DNA from: Ursus arctos
Taxonomy: Eukaryota > Chordata > Mammalia > Carnivora > Ursidae
Length of the DNA stretch: 64,000 nucleotides
Assembly: GCF_023065955.2 (NCBI RefSeq)
Contig: NC_079873.1
Location: 102,152,128 to 102,216,127, forward strand
Direction of reading: 5' to 3'
The notes under the pieces are model-generated. The model saw nothing but the letters and a program-made list of their open reading frames with translations, was not told where the DNA came from and did no database searches. A program made the translations under genes and the position numbers. Shown here piece after piece: positions 35,166-47,832 of the stretch (its first letter is position 1; each line of letters opens with the position of its first letter).

Positions 35166-36554
35166 ATCAATGCAATCAATCTATCACAGATAGGCTTCAG
35201 ATATGCAGGTTGAAGAAAGGAGGGCTTTAGTTGCTGGCTAAAAGAGACCCTCCAGAAAGAGGAGAATCAGACGAATAGACTGTATGTGTGTGTTTGAGGG
35301 GGTTGTTCCATCAGCAAACACAAAACCAGGCTAGGTTATAACTGTGATTTTACTTACGGACAATGTTGACAATGAGAACACAAAATCATTATTTGAAATA
35401 AGTATAGAACCAATTAATTATCCTATAAATCAGCTTCCCCCACCTCTATACCCAGAATCTCCTGGGTGTCACCCATGGAACCCTAAGTCTCTACCAAATA
35501 CAATTGGAAAACTACTGCATGGCATCCTTGGCCCCAGAAGCAGACCCAGCCTGTCTTTGTTCAGCTTCTTAAGGGAAGCATAATGAATTCAGCTTGGAGT
35601 ACAAGCACTCTAGGCCTGGAAAAAAGTCAGCCTTCAGCTCAGCCATCTTGTGAAGCCAAGGTGTTTTCCTCACTGACCAGGGCACCATTTTTCATGTTCA
35701 ACTCCTTCTAAGGCCAGAAAGAGGTCCCCACCTCAGGAAATAAACTTTACAAATGACACGCAAACAACTTCCACTAGAATTCCATCTTGCATCCTAATAA
35801 TGTTTGCAGAGCTTTCTTCTCTGTGATATTGGTGGATAAACCACTTTTGAGCTCTGAATCACACTGAGGATATCCAAAGTACTCAGAATTTTCTTTTGAA
35901 AACAAAAAGGAAATCAATGTCAGCCAATCCAGTGTTGCCATTTTATGAAGTTAAGGTGCTCAATGTAAATTAATGTTTTGAATGTATGCCTTTGATCAAT
36001 AGGTGTAATTACTGATTGGAATCACATAAAGCCAAAAGCAAACCAATCATTCCTGACATTGTAGGCTTTATACCATGCAGATAAATCCCAAACACAACTG
36101 CACAGAGCTGAAGGCTTATGTGACACCCCCAATGTTACAAGTCAACTCTTAAAAAGGAATGCAACCATGTTCATTCTTTGCCTCTCTTCCTATGAAAATG
36201 CCTCTAGATTTTTCACTAAAGATCCACAGACCAGATTAAGAGTTGCTCCTGATTGGTCACTTGTCTAGAAAGTAACCATAAATTCTTCATGCTTAGTAAT
36301 TATATTGCTTCTAGGAAGTATAAATTAAGCCAAATAAACTTATGCAGAGCCTTCAGGCAAAGCTAGCCTGATTTTCTAACCAGAGGACCACTGCAACTCC
36401 TGTCCCCGATCAAAAGATTACCCTATGAGCTTGTCTCAAGTCTAAAATTCTTACTATTTGTCACTGTCAGGGTACCCAAAGGCATTTTCCCTCTTAAGTC
36501 CCAGGATCCATTCTCAGACCCAGATCAGTTTCCTATGCTTTCACAAACACTGGC
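35166..36554. other. unique DNA, nothing recognised
   Basis: About 1.4 kb without a recognised gene or repeat. Confidence 0.4.
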
Positions 36555-36925
36555 TAATACTCATTGAACCCTTATTTCTGTGCCAGGCCCTCAGCTAGGC
36601 ACTTCACATGCATTACCTCACTGAATCTTTACAAAACTCTATGAAACAGATAATAGTACCCTAGTCCTAATTCTAAGATGTCATTGATTTTAAGATTCAC
36701 TATCAATTTAAAAAATCCTATATGAATCATATACACTAATTGTAAGATACATATCAAATACAGAGATGTTAAAATGTCAGAATCAGGAAAATAGGTAATA
36801 TCTCCTTTTACATATGAGGAACTGAAGTCCAGAGGAGTTAAATAAGCTGTCCAAGGTTACAAAGCTACTAAGTGGTGACTGGGGTTCAAACCCAGATCAC
36901 GGATTCCAGTGCCTATAGAAGCATG
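36555..36925 (+). mobile_element. MIR SINE with an internal insertion
   Basis: 'gaacccttatttctgtgcca', 'cacttcacatgcattacctc' left; 'acatatgaggaactgaagtc', 'ggggttcaaacccagatcac' right. About 125 bp at 36664-36795 between them is not MIR. Confidence 0.75.
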
Positions 36926-37579
36926 ATTTCTTTACTTCGTTTGGCATAGGCCCTTAGCCACAGATGACTTGCTTCTCCCCTCCACAAATGCCACCTTCCA
37001 TTCTATTCCATAGAGCTCTGTTCACCCCTAGAGCCCGGCTGCAAGGGTGACACAAACTACCCAGTTTCTTCCTTGCAAAATACCTCAAACAACCAGAAAC
37101 TAATAATCATACCAGGAAATAATTAACAGTAGTATCATCTGGTAGATAAAGTGCAGAATTAATGGCCTTCAAGATGAAAGACCTAATATATGCTTCAGTC
37201 TCTCTATCCAGCAAAAAAAACACTGAAATATAGAGGAATCCTTGAAAGACATAAAGCGGGTAGAATAGTATTGAAGAGAGAAACTACAGTCCACAATATA
37301 GGCGGTAAAATTCTGCTTTAGTAGGTGAGGACAGTAAAAACGATGCTTCATGCCCTCAGGTGGTAGAAATAGGAAGAGCTTAGGGATAACTATGAGACGA
37401 TTGAGCAAGATCAAATAGAGTCTGTACATCTGTACAAATCGGCTCTGTACATTCCTCCTATCTCCTCCCTCTACAGGCCAAGTAGTAGCAATAATAGCAA
37501 CAGTGTCTGCCTCCAGGTAGGAACAGTGAGTCTGGGAACTTAAATCAAAGAGACAGTAATGCTTTAGGTGTAAGACTGG
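36926..37579. other. unique DNA, nothing recognised
   Basis: No supported gene or repeat. Confidence 0.4.
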
Positions 37580-37866
37580 CAGACAGATTACCCGACACCC
37601 AGTTAAATTGGAATTTTAAATAAGCAATGAATTTTTTTCTGTAACTCTCTCCCATATATTGCATGGGACATACTATGCTAAAAAAGCATTCATTATTTGT
37701 CTGAAAACCAAACTTAACTGAAATTAAAATTAATATGTAAAAATTCTAATCCTTAAGGGTTTTAACATGCAATATGTGGGACATACTTATACAAAAAAAG
37801 TTTACTGCTTATCTGAAATTCAAATTTAACCAGGAATCCTTTTATTTACTCAATCTGGCAACCCTA
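37580..37866. mobile_element. palindromic DNA transposon, second copy
   Basis: Left part 'acacccagttaaattggaat' and 'gcatgggacatactatgcta' mirrors right part 'gcaatatgtgggacatactt' and 'gaaattcaaatttaaccagg', ending CTGGCAACCCTA. Same family as 31093-31266 but longer. Confidence 0.7.
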
Positions 37867-38247
37867 TTCAAGAGGCTAGCAATCCCTAGAGAACACCCAC
37901 ATCCAAAAGAATAACCACCCACGTACTCTAGCCAGCAATATGTCTTACTGTCCCTTAAAATAGTCACAACAAACAGTAGCAACTTCCATATAGTCTCTCA
38001 AGCAGATTGCACAGAGGCAAGAACTGTCAAACATTTAAGGAAAACTCATACCACTGAAAAGAAACAACAAACTCAATAAATGAAAGAATTTAAGTTAGAG
38101 GAAACAAAATTAAAAGAGAAATCAGAATAAAACCTTCACGTAAGTTCAGTTTATTCCCTCAGAGAGGCATGGAAGGATATCACTTCCATAAAATAAGAAT
38201 AAAAGGTTTTGAATAAGAACTGAAGATTATTTTTAAAGCTAATTAGA

Positions 38248-38669
38248 AACCATATGATAATTGTCTTTCTCTGCTTGACTTATTTCACTTAGCATTATCT
38301 CCTCCAGTCCCGTCCATGTTGCAGCAAATGTTGAGAAATTGTTCTTTTTGATGGCTGAGTAATATTCCATTGTATATAAGGACCACATCTTCTTAATCCA
38401 GTCATCTGTTGAAGGGCATCTTAGCTCCTTCCACGATTTAGCTATTGTGGACACATGAGAGACTATGGGCTCTGGAAAACAAACTGAGGGCTTCAGAGGG
38501 GAGGGGGGTGGGGGAATGGGATAGGCTGGTGATGGGTATTAAGGAGGGCACGTATTGCATGGTGCACTGGGTGTTATATGCAAGTAATGAATCATCGAGC
38601 TTTACATCAAAAACTAGGGATGTACTGTATGGTGACTAACATAATACAATAAAAAATATTATTTTGAAA
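38248..38669 (+). mobile_element. LINE-1 3' end with 5' inversion (twin priming)
   Basis: 38248-38451 is the reverse complement of the end of ORF2 (equivalent to copy A 8272-8474). 38452-38669 is direct 3' UTR from copy A 8564 onward, with AATAAA and A-rich tail. About 89 bp between the two parts is missing. Perfect 13-bp duplication AAAGCTAATTAGA at 38235-38247 and 38670-38682. Confidence 0.95.
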
Positions 38670-39010
38670 AAAGCTAATTAGAGATCTTGAAAATTAAAAT
38701 AGAACTGTTGAAATAAATAGCTCAATAGATAGACTAAATAACAGATTAGATTTACATCAAAAGCAAATAGGCAAGCTGCAAGACTCAACTGAGATATCAT
38801 CTAGGAGAGCCCACAGAGTTAAGGTGATAGAAACTGTGAAAGTACAAAGACACAGAGGACAGACCCAGAAGTTTTAATGTCAGTCTAAGAGGAGTTTTGA
38901 AAGAAGAGAACAGACAAAATAGAGAGGAGGCAATATTTGAATAAATAATTGGCAAAATTTTCCCATATTGAGGAATTATAATGAGTCTTTGATTGAAAAG
39001 GTCCATCAAG

Positions 39011-39207
39011 GGACACCTGGGTGGCTCAGTTGGTTAAGCATATGCAGGTCCTGGGATCGGGTCCCACATCGGGCTCCTTGCTCAGGGGAGAGCCTGCTTC
39101 TCCCTCTGCTTGCTGCTCCCTCTACCTGCCTCTCCACCTGCTTGTGCTCTCTCTCTCTCTCTGACAAATAAATGAATAAAATCTTCAAAAAAAAAAAAAG
39201 GAAAAGG
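39011..39207 (+). mobile_element. carnivore SINE
   Basis: Head GGACACCTGGGTGGCTCAGT, tail AAATAAATGAATAAAATC, A-run then GGAAAAGG. Duplication AAAAGGTCCATCAAG / AAAAGGCCCATCAAG (38996-39010, 39208-39222), one mismatch. Confidence 0.93.
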
Positions 39208-39852
39208 AAAAGGCCCATCAAGTGCCAAGCAGGATAAATTACACACACACACAGCCTTAGACACATTGTAGTACAATTTCAGAAACCAAGTTTAAAGTCC
39301 TAAAAGCTAAGACCAAAGAACAGAAAGAAGAGTCAGATTATCAAAAAGGAATGACAATCAGTTTGAAATTAGACTTCCATCTGCAACACAGGATGCAAGA
39401 AAACAAGAAGCACTTCGTATTGCCAGTGGAAAATCTTTCTGAACCTAGAATTCTATCAGTCAAGAAGTAAGATAGAATAAAGACATTTTCAGCCATGAAT
39501 AGATTCAGAAATTTTACCAACCACAAACCCATGCTGAAAGAATTACTGGTGGATGAATTACAGAAAGAAGAAAGTTAAATCCAGGAGGAAGTAGTGAGAT
39601 TCAAACCTAAAATTATCAATATAAGAACTGGGGATAGAAAGCAGAGGGTAGTAAAATCATGCTAAGTTTATTAACTTTTCAGGAAGATGAATTAGACACT
39701 TACTAATTCTAGTGTTAAAAATTATATCTTTATGTGTATATTAAAATTTTAAGGGTGATTAATAAAACATAAAAATAAAATGTATAATTTTCCAACTTGA
39801 AAGAGGGGAGGGGAATAAAGAAGCTCAATCCACTCAACAAAAAGCAGAAGGA

Positions 39853-39971
39853 GAGTGCCTGGCAGGCTCAGTTGGCGGAGCATCAACTGTTGATCTTGGG
39901 GTTGTCAGTTCAAGCCCCATGTCCAGTGCAAAGATTACTTAAAAGATAAAATCTTTAAAAAGAAAAAAAAA
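39853..39971 (+). mobile_element. short SINE variant lacking the CT-rich part
   Basis: GAGTGCCTGGCAGGCTCAGT, 'tgttgatcttggggttgtca', then GATTACTTAAAAGATAAAAT. Shares its TTACTTAAAA end with the short element at 51767-51867. Confidence 0.8.
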
Positions 39972-40082
39972 TTAAAGTGGCAGCATGATAGGTTTATAAC
40001 AGGAAATAGGAAAGGAATAACTATACATTCAGTAATCACCTTAAATGTAAATGAATTAAACTTATCTATTTAAAGACAGTAA

Positions 40083-40280
40083 AGGGGAGCCTGTGTGGTA
40101 CAGACAGTTAAGCCTAAGTGGCTCAGGTCATGATCTCAGGGTGGTGAGTTCGAACCTCACATGGGGCTCTGCGCTCAGCACCAAGACTGCTTAGTTTCTT
40201 TCCCTCTGCCCCTCCCCACCTACGTGCACTCTCTCTGTCTCTCTCCCAAATAAATAAATAAACAAATAAATCTTTTATAA
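40083..40280 (+). mobile_element. carnivore SINE
   Basis: Head AGGGGAGCCTGTGTGGTACA, 'gtgagttcgaacctcacatg' (a well-kept B box), CT-rich part, tail AAATAAATAAATAAACAAAT. Confidence 0.88.
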
Positions 40281-40286
40281 TAAAAT

Positions 40287-40480
40287 TGGAATGCCTGGGT
40301 GGCTCAGTCAGTTAAGTGTCTGCCTTTGGCTCAGGTCATGGGTCCTAGGATCAAGTCCTGCACCAGGCTCCTTGCTCAGCAGGGAGCCTGCTTCTCCCTC
40401 TGCCTGCTGCTCCCCACTGCTTGTGTGTGTGCTCTCTCTCCCTCTCTCTCTCTGACAAATAAATAAATTTTAAAAAAGAA
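40287..40480 (+). mobile_element. carnivore SINE in tandem with its neighbour
   Basis: Head TGGAATGCCTGGGTGGCTCA, tail AAATAAATAAATTTTAAAAA. It sits in the A/T-rich tail of the previous SINE. Confidence 0.88.
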
Positions 40481-40581
40481 GAAATAATAAAATAATCATT
40501 ATTATGATTATTTGGATATGGATTATAAATACAATCCAACTAGATGATATGTGCAAGAGACACACTTAAAACAAATGACTC

Positions 40582-40773
40582 GGGGCGCCTGGGTGGCTCA
40601 GCCCTTAAGCGTCTGCCTGCGGCTCAGGTCATGATCCCAGGGTCCTGGGATAGAGCCCACATCACGCTCCCTTCTCAGCGGGAAGCCTGCTTCTCCCTCT
40701 CACACTCCCCTTGCTTGTGTTCCCTCTCTCACTGTCTCTCTCTGTCAAATAAATAAATAAAATCTTTTAAAAA
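40582..40773 (+). mobile_element. young SINE
   Basis: Head GGGGCGCCTGGGTGGCTCAG, tail AAATAAATAAATAAAATC. 9-bp duplication AAATGACTC at 40573-40581 and 40774-40782. Confidence 0.93.
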
Positions 40774-43029
40774 AAATGACTCATGTAGATTGAAAATACA
40801 GAGCTAGAAAAAGATAATACCAGACAAATGATAACAAAAGGAAAACCAGTGTGACAGTATCAAGAGCAGACAAAATATAAATTCAAGGCAAAAATAATTC
40901 AGAGACCAAGACAGAAACACCATTTTGATAAAAAGAAAGAGAACACTCTACCAAGAAGATAAAACATTATGGACCTTTCTGCACTTATGTACAGAGGATC
41001 AAAATATAGAAATATAAATGGATAAATGTAAAATAAGACATCATACTTTATATAAATCACAATCACAATAAGAGAATTTAACATACTTCTCTAAGAAATT
41101 GAGATCAAATAGACAAAATAAATAAGAAAATTTGAGTAACAATATGTAGAACTTTGTACTCAACAGAGAATATACCTTCTTTTAAACATACACAATTATT
41201 CACTAAAAAAATGATAATTCATTAGATCATAAGAATATAAAAATCCCAAAAATATAATGTTCTACATTGCATTCACTGTTCTCAATGCAATAAAATTAGT
41301 AACCAACTACAAAACAAGATAGTTTTTTAAAATCTTTACACCTGGAACAATTTAAGAACATAACCCTAAATAACTCTTAGACTAAAGTATAAGTAAAATG
41401 GGAATTATAAACTACTTAAAATAGAACTAATCTCAAAATTTTAGGACTGGGTGCTCAACTTGATTAATCATCATGGAAACACAAATAATAACAGCAATAT
41501 AATACCATTACATAATCACTGGAATGGCTAAAATGAAAAAAAGAAAAATACCAAGTGTTAGTGAGGACACAGAGCAAATGAAAAATCTCATATACCATTG
41601 AGTGTAAATACTTAGGGAAACTGGCATGAAACAGATGAACACAAACATAACCTATGATCCAGCAATTCCAATCTTACGTATATACCCAACAAAAATGCAT
41701 GCTTATGTTCACCTAAATATATGTACAAGATGGTTCAAAGCAGCATTATTTGTTATTGCTAAAAACAGGAAACAATCCAAATATCCATCAATAATAGAAT
41801 GGATAAATTGTTGTATATTTACACAATGAAATACTACACAGCAAAGATAATGAACCATTACCCACAAATGGATGAATCTTAAAATATTAAGTGAAAAAAT
41901 CCACACTCAAATTGTATATATTGTTCCATTCACATAAAGTTCAAAAGCAGGCAACAGTAATCTGTACAACATTATAAATTAGAATAGTGTTTACTCTTGG
42001 AGGTAGGGGTTGGTGATGACTGAAGTGGGCATGAGAGGGCTTCTGAGATGCTGGTCGTAGGTTCTGTTTCCTCATCAGGGTGTTAGTTACACAAGTGTGT
42101 TCAGTTTGTGAAAATTCATTGAGATGTACATTTTTTATTTATTTACTTTGTTATGTATATGTTATACCTCAATAAAAATTACCAAAAAAACCTTAGGGAT
42201 GTGGCCAAATAGTACTCAATATAATTTAGTCTTAACTGCTCATATTAGAAATATTGAAAATAAATGAACTAAGCTGTCAACTCAATACAATAGAAAGAAA
42301 ACAATAAGTCTACTGAAGGTAAAATAAAAAATTATACAGATAAAAATATATATTGATAAATACAAAATAAAATGAAATAAAAAACCAAAAATGAGTACTC
42401 CAAAATAATTAATATAAATATAAATAATATATATTTATTAAATATTATAAATAATAAATTAAAATTTAGAAAAGAGCATTTAAAAAAAGAGACATAGCAA
42501 AATAAGCAATATCAGGAACACAAAAGGGGCATAACTAGAAATTAAGTGGACACTTTAACAATTACAGGAGAATGCCATGTATGATGTGAAACCTTAAAAA
42601 AAGGACACATTCAAGGAAAATACAAATTCCCAAAATCAGCCCAAGAATAACAAAGAATGTTGAATAGGCCAAAAAACACTGAACAAATTTTATTAGTAGC
42701 CAAAATTTCTAATCCTGCACAAGCTCCCAGTGGTTTTACTGACATATTCTATCAAAGTTTCAACAAAGTAATATTTACATGTAAATGAATAGGAAAATTC
42801 TGGAAGTCTACAACCAAACTGATAATAATGGCTGCTTCCAGAAAAAGGAGGTAGAAATTATGTGTAACATAGAGATAATAAACAATATCTTTATTTTTAT
42901 AGAATGTATTCATATATAACTTGTCTAATTTATAATTTCTTAAGAATTACTCCACAATTTAAACTCCAAAAAAGTCTAGGTTTGTACCTGAATTGAAGGC
43001 CTAAATGAAATGGATTATTTCCTATATAA

Positions 43030-43450
43030 ATTACCAATACTGCCTCAAAATCCACCACTTCCCAGCTATGTGAACTTGGTGGCAAATTATTTAGTATCTT
43101 GACCTTTAATTTCTTCAAATAAATGGTGAGTAATAATAGTACTATACTAATAGATGTTATAAAAATTAAAATTACAGGCACCTGGGTGGCTCAGTCATTT
43201 AAGCATCTGCCTTCAGCTCAGGTTATGGTCTCAGGGTCCTGGGACCAAGCTCTGGGTTGGGCTCCCCGCTCAGCAGGGAGTCTGCTTCTCCCTCTCCCTC
43301 TGCCCCCTCCACCACCCACCCCCGCTCATGCTCTCTCTCTCTCTCAAATAAATAAAATCTTTAAAAAATAAATGAGTTAGATGATGAAAAGTATTTAGCA
43401 GAGTGCCTAGTACATAGTTAGTGTTCAACAACTGTTCATTATCACCACTA
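43030..43450 (-). mobile_element. MIR SINE split by a SINE
   Basis: 'ccacttcccagctatgtgaa', 'cttggtggcaaattatttag' left; 'agcagagtgcctagtacata', 'gttagtgttcaacaactgtt' right of the SINE at 43173-43370. Confidence 0.72.
43173..43370 (+). mobile_element. carnivore SINE
   Basis: Head AGGCACCTGGGTGGCTCAGT, CT-rich part, tail AAATAAATAAAATCTTTAAA. The duplication is not clear. Confidence 0.9.
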
Positions 43451-43689
43451 CTATTTATTAATAAAATAACAATATTGAGGCATTACAGAGACTGTAGAAC
43501 CTCACAGGGATCCACAGTCACCATCCTCAGTCTATAATTCCTGACTCCCTTCTGAGTCAATGGTGACTGGGAACCCCCTTGGGATTCTGCCCTCTACTTT
43601 CATTCCCAACTGTGGGCCTTACTCTCCCTCCTCACCCACAACTCTGACTCACTTCAGAGAAAGTTACATGGCATCTTTTTTGTTAGTTT

Positions 43690-43905
43690 CTTTTTTTTTA
43701 ATTATTCTGGTAAAATATATATAAAATTTCCCATTAGAATAATTTCCCATTAGAATAATTTTTAGGTACACAGCTCAGCAGTATTAAGTACATTCACACT
43801 GTTGTGCAACCATCTCCACCGTTCAACTCCAGAACTTTTTTATCATCCCAAACTGAAACTCTGTACACATTAAACAATAATTCCCCATTGTGGAGTCTTT
43901 TTCCT
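43690..43905 (-). mobile_element. old LINE-1 3' end
   Basis: 'taaaatatatataaaatttc', 'cacactgttgtgcaaccatc', 'cattaaacaataattcccca' match the antisense of an old LINE-1 3' UTR. A small tandem repeat (CCATTAGAATAATTT twice) lies at about 43730-43761. Confidence 0.6.
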
Positions 43906-44137
43906 GAAATTCCTTCTTTCCTGCCTAAAAATACTAAGCCTTCGTCTCCAAGACACCTACTATCTCTGGTGTTCTCTAGACTGGGTGGCCTCCAGGTACC
44001 CAAGTCTCTACAATGGTGGTCTCCTGGCCTTTCTCCATAGTCAGTACTTTCAGTGAAAGGCTTCTTTTGAAATATAGTTACAGAGATAATGGACCATTTT
44101 AAGTCATTGCCTACCTTATTGAGATATTCAGAATCTG

Positions 44138-44588
44138 TTATGGATTGAATTATATTCCTCAAAAATTCGCATGTTGAAGTCCTAACCACCCCCTGCCCCT
44201 GCCAGTATCTCAGACTATAACCTCATTTGGAAATAGCACTGTTGCAGATGTCATTAATTAGGTTAAGATGAGGTTATATGGAAGTCAGGTGGACCCCTAA
44301 TCCAATATGATTGGCGTCCTTGCAAGAACATCATGTGAAGAAACAGACATACACACAGGAGAATGTCATGTGAAGATTGAAATTTTGCTGCCACAAGCCA
44401 AAGAACTGCCAGAAGCTAAGAGAGAAACTTGGAAGAGTAACCTTCACTAGCACCTTCAGAAGAAGCATGGCCCTGCTCGCACCTTGTTTTCAGATGTCTG
44501 GCCTCCAGAACTAAAACAATAAATTTCTGTCGTTTTAAGCCACCCAGTTCATAGTACTTTGTCACAATACCCCAGGGAACTAATATAG
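44138..44588 (+). mobile_element. solo LTR of a MaLR element (MLT1-type)
   Basis: An ancient LTR of the ERVL-MaLR class: 'tgttatggattgaattatat', 'gttgaagtcctaaccacccc', 'ctaatccaatatgattggcg', 'gccacaagccaaagaactgc', AATAAATTTCTGTCG (polyadenylation region), 'aagccacccagttcatagta', ending GGAACTAATATA. No internal genes lie next to it. Confidence 0.8.
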
Positions 44589-45934
44589 TCCCCTGCTCAA
44601 GAAAATAGGATAGGGAAGTTTTGAAGGGCAATGGGTGATTGGAGTGTATTAGTTTTCTATTGCTCGAGGTAACAAATTACTGAGAGTACAGGGCACTTCT
44701 GAAGAGAGTCAGCTTTAGGTAAAGTTAGGAGCTATGGACAACAGAAGGTATTATAAGGGTCCTGGTTTCCTAGAAGACTCGGAATGTCTATAAAAGCTAG
44801 CGTGCTTATGACCATTTTCTTAGTGTTTCCAAAAATACTTATTCTGAACCTATCTGATGACTTCCTGGTGCCACATAATGCATATTTTCCCCCTTTTGTT
44901 TTTCATTATTTTTTGTTCATCTAAACAGAAAATCTCTTGGGAGCAGATAGGCACTTGAGAGGAACCATCGGAGGGAGGCAGGCTCTCCCATTTCTGAGCT
45001 GCTCAGTCTGGCATCATGAAGAACTTAGTGCTCAACTCACATGTTATTTAACTGGGCTGGAGGCTGATTTTTGTCTTTTAAAGGCCACAGGCTACCCTGG
45101 GTATTAGGTAGGAATTTTGAAGACATCTGGAGTGAGTTGGAATACTCAATCTACCTTTCTGGCAGGGCCCACTTCTTTGTCAGCCATGGAATGATTTCCT
45201 TACTATAGATCACAGGCTCAAGGAATCCAAGATGTTCCAGCCAACAGCTGTTGTTTAAGAGTTGGGACTGAGACAACAGAGGCCTGACCAGAAAGCTGCC
45301 CTGTAACTCTGCTGACCTGTCTGGCAGTTGAAAAGGCAAGATTCTTTTCCCAGGGCTTGAAATTGGCTCCCCCTCTTCATTACAAATGAAATTCACAGAA
45401 TTTAGAAGTTCATGAGGTTGAAACACTCACTTGCTGAACTGGCCTTTAATGGTCTCTCACTTCTCATCTGTGTCTTCCTGTGTTCCACGCTCCTAGCAGC
45501 ATACCCATAACAAAGAAAATAGCTCCTTCTCAGCAAAATACACTGAGGTTTATAAATGACAAATAGCTGAAAAGGAAGAGAGCCTGTGCCTTAGTTGGCT
45601 ATATAAGTTAAAAATTTGCCATTTCCTATTTTTAAATTATCTTTTTTTTAAATTTTCCCAGTGAATCTTTCTAGAAGTTAGGTAACCATAATTACAAGTC
45701 AAAAGAAAGGCCCTCCCCACAGGGTAATTGGCAAGATTTTCAGCCGTAATCATCTTTACCAAATATTTAATCATCATACACAATCATGCCCTTGGTATTT
45801 GCAAAGGTTTTCCAAGATCTAGAAGTGTATCCTTTCAGGAAGACATCAAATAACAAAGTAAAATGGGAAAATTATGGCAAAGCAGCATTGTCACTATATC
45901 TTGTTAGGCTTTTTGAAAGGTAGTATAGGCTCTG
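44589..45934. other. unique DNA, nothing firm
   Basis: Starts with 'gtgtattagttttctattgc', a phrase found in old dispersed repeats, but it decays within about 50 bp. Nothing else recognised. Confidence 0.4.
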
Positions 45935-47465
45935 ATGTATGGTGTGATTTATTCACTCATGTATTCATTCAGCAGATATTTTTTAAGAACCTACTATATT
46001 TTAGGCACCATGCAACACACTGAGGATATAGTCATAGGCAAGAAGGACTTTGCCTTCTCTGCAATTAAAGCAGCAATTACAATAATGGGTGATGCATTCT
46101 GTAAGACATTAACCTCTCAAGTCGCTCTGAAACTACAATGAAGGGACATTTTTCCTGGATTTAGGAGTGGGAGTGTCGTTAGGAAGACTTTCCATTGGTG
46201 GTGAAATTTCAGCTAAAACCAGAAGGATAAGTTAGACTGGCAGGATGTGGGCAGATTGTAGTTCTAATCAGTAGAGACCCATACAACAGGCCAAAACTGT
46301 GAGGCTATCATTGTAAAAGAGAAAGAAGTATGGCCAAAAAAAATGAAATTGAGCAAGTGGATGATGCCAGGCCATAAAAGATTTTCTAAAATGTGTAATA
46401 AATTTAGACATTTTCCTTAGGCAATAGGAAACCACTGAAGGCTTTTGAGCAGAGAAGTGACATGATCGGATTTATGTCTTAAAAAGTACACTCCAGGGGC
46501 GCCTGGGTGGCACAGCGGTTAAACGTCTGCCTTCAGCTCAGGGCGTGATCCCGGCGTTGTGGGATCGAGCCCCACATCAGGCTCTTCCACTATGAGCCTG
46601 CTTCTTCCTCTCCCACTCCCCCTGCTTGTGTTCCCTCTCTCGCTGGCTGTCTCTATCTCTGTCGAATAAATAAATAAAAAATCTTTAAAAAAAAAAAAAG
46701 TACACTCCAGTTATAATGTAGAGAACTGACTGGAGGATGGAGAAAGAGTAGATAAAGGGAGACAATGAGGTTATTGCAGTAGTTCAACAGAGAAATAATG
46801 GTGCCCCGGAAGGGAGTGGTAGTCTGGTGCAGTGAAGAAAATGCAGAAGAATGGAGAGATTCAAGAGATATTTAGGAGATAAGATGAACAGGACTTGGTG
46901 ATTGAAAGTACAAGAAGAGGAAAAAAAGGTGATAAGAATAGTCTTTGATTTAGGGCATAAGAAACTGGGTGGTTGGCAATGCCATTCACAGGGATAAAGA
47001 ATGCACAGGAGAAGGTACAAATTTGAAGGACTGTAGAGAGGAATAGATGAGCTTAGCTCCAGGAATTTTGAGTTTGTGGCACATGTAGTATATCCCAATA
47101 GAGATACCAAATCAGTAAAGAGGAGAACACCTTGGGATGAAAATATAACTCGAGAGTTGCCATCATTTAGAATATACTTGAAGCCATCAAATAAGATTGT
47201 CTAGGCAGAGAATGTAGAGCAAAAAGTAGAAAGGGCTGATGCTCAAGTCCTAAGAAATCCAACATTTAAAATGAGACTGAGAGGGAAAGGCCAGGAAATA
47301 AGAGGAAAATGAGAAGAGTTGTACCATAGACGAGTAAGAGAGGAATGTGTTGAGCAAAAGGGAATAGTCAACAATGTAGTATGCTGCTGAAGAGCCAGGT
47401 AAGATGTGGATTAAGAAGTGTCCACTGGATTTAATGTAATGGAGATAATTTTCTATTCGGTATCC
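45935..47465 (+). mobile_element. ancient mammalian repeat, family not named, split by a SINE
   Basis: 'tattcattcagcagatattt', 'caccatgcaacacactgagg', 'aagtgacatgatcggattta', 'gcagtagttcaacagagaaa', 'ctgctgaagagccaggtaag' follow a long dispersed repeat I recognise by pattern but cannot name. No coding frame survives. Confidence 0.55.
46497..46694 (+). mobile_element. young SINE
   Basis: Head GGGCGCCTGGGTGGCACAGC, tail AAATAAATAAATAAAAAATC, A-run. Perfect 16-bp duplication AAAAAGTACACTCCAG (46481-46496, 46695-46710). Confidence 0.95.
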
Positions 47466-47832
47466 CAGTTGTCTCACTCCTAAAAGGTAGGAATTGGGTT
47501 TATCTTGGTCTCACCCAAATTCCACTAAAGTACTTTGGCTTTTATAGGCTTTACATGTTGGGCTTCTTTACATAAGTTCCATTTGAAGAAAAAAAAAACT
47601 CTATGGATTAAAAAGAATATAATGAAAACTATAGAAACTAGACACTGGACTAGGAATTCCCACTCTAGCTAGAATTGTAGCAATATTAGCTATTAGCAAT
47701 ATTGGCCCTTCCAGGTCTGATATTCTGTGATTCTATCTACTCAAGATGCAATCCAATCTATATTTATTTTACTAATATTGTCTCCAAATGGTTCCTGATA
47801 TGGATATTCAACCCTATTAGTTGACTTCCTTA

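Larger units (their letters stand above)
38050..42800 (+). mobile_element. old LINE-1 (L1M-like) with many nested insertions
   Basis: Pieces in + order: ORF1-type region (about 38690-39840), endonuclease region ('ctatacattcagtaatcacc', 'tgtgcaagagacacacttaa'; about 40010-41480), 3' part ('ctatgatccagcaattccaa', 'tccaaatatccatcaataat'; 41490-42190), and a separate RT-type piece to about 42800. Frames are decayed. Interrupted by the inverted LINE-1 at 38248-38669 and five SINEs. It may be two or more fragments; bounds approximate. Confidence 0.6.

Noticed and set aside
40083..40280. Possible tRNA gene, given the good B-box-like GGTGAGTTCGAACCTC
   Set aside because: It is the tRNA-derived head of a SINE, with CT-rich body and A-rich tail; no full cloverleaf.
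44138..44588. Possible complete endogenous retrovirus between the LTRs at 44138 and 52533
   Set aside because: The two LTRs differ clearly, and the DNA between them is L2, SINEs and old LINE-1 with no retroviral genes; both are solo LTRs.
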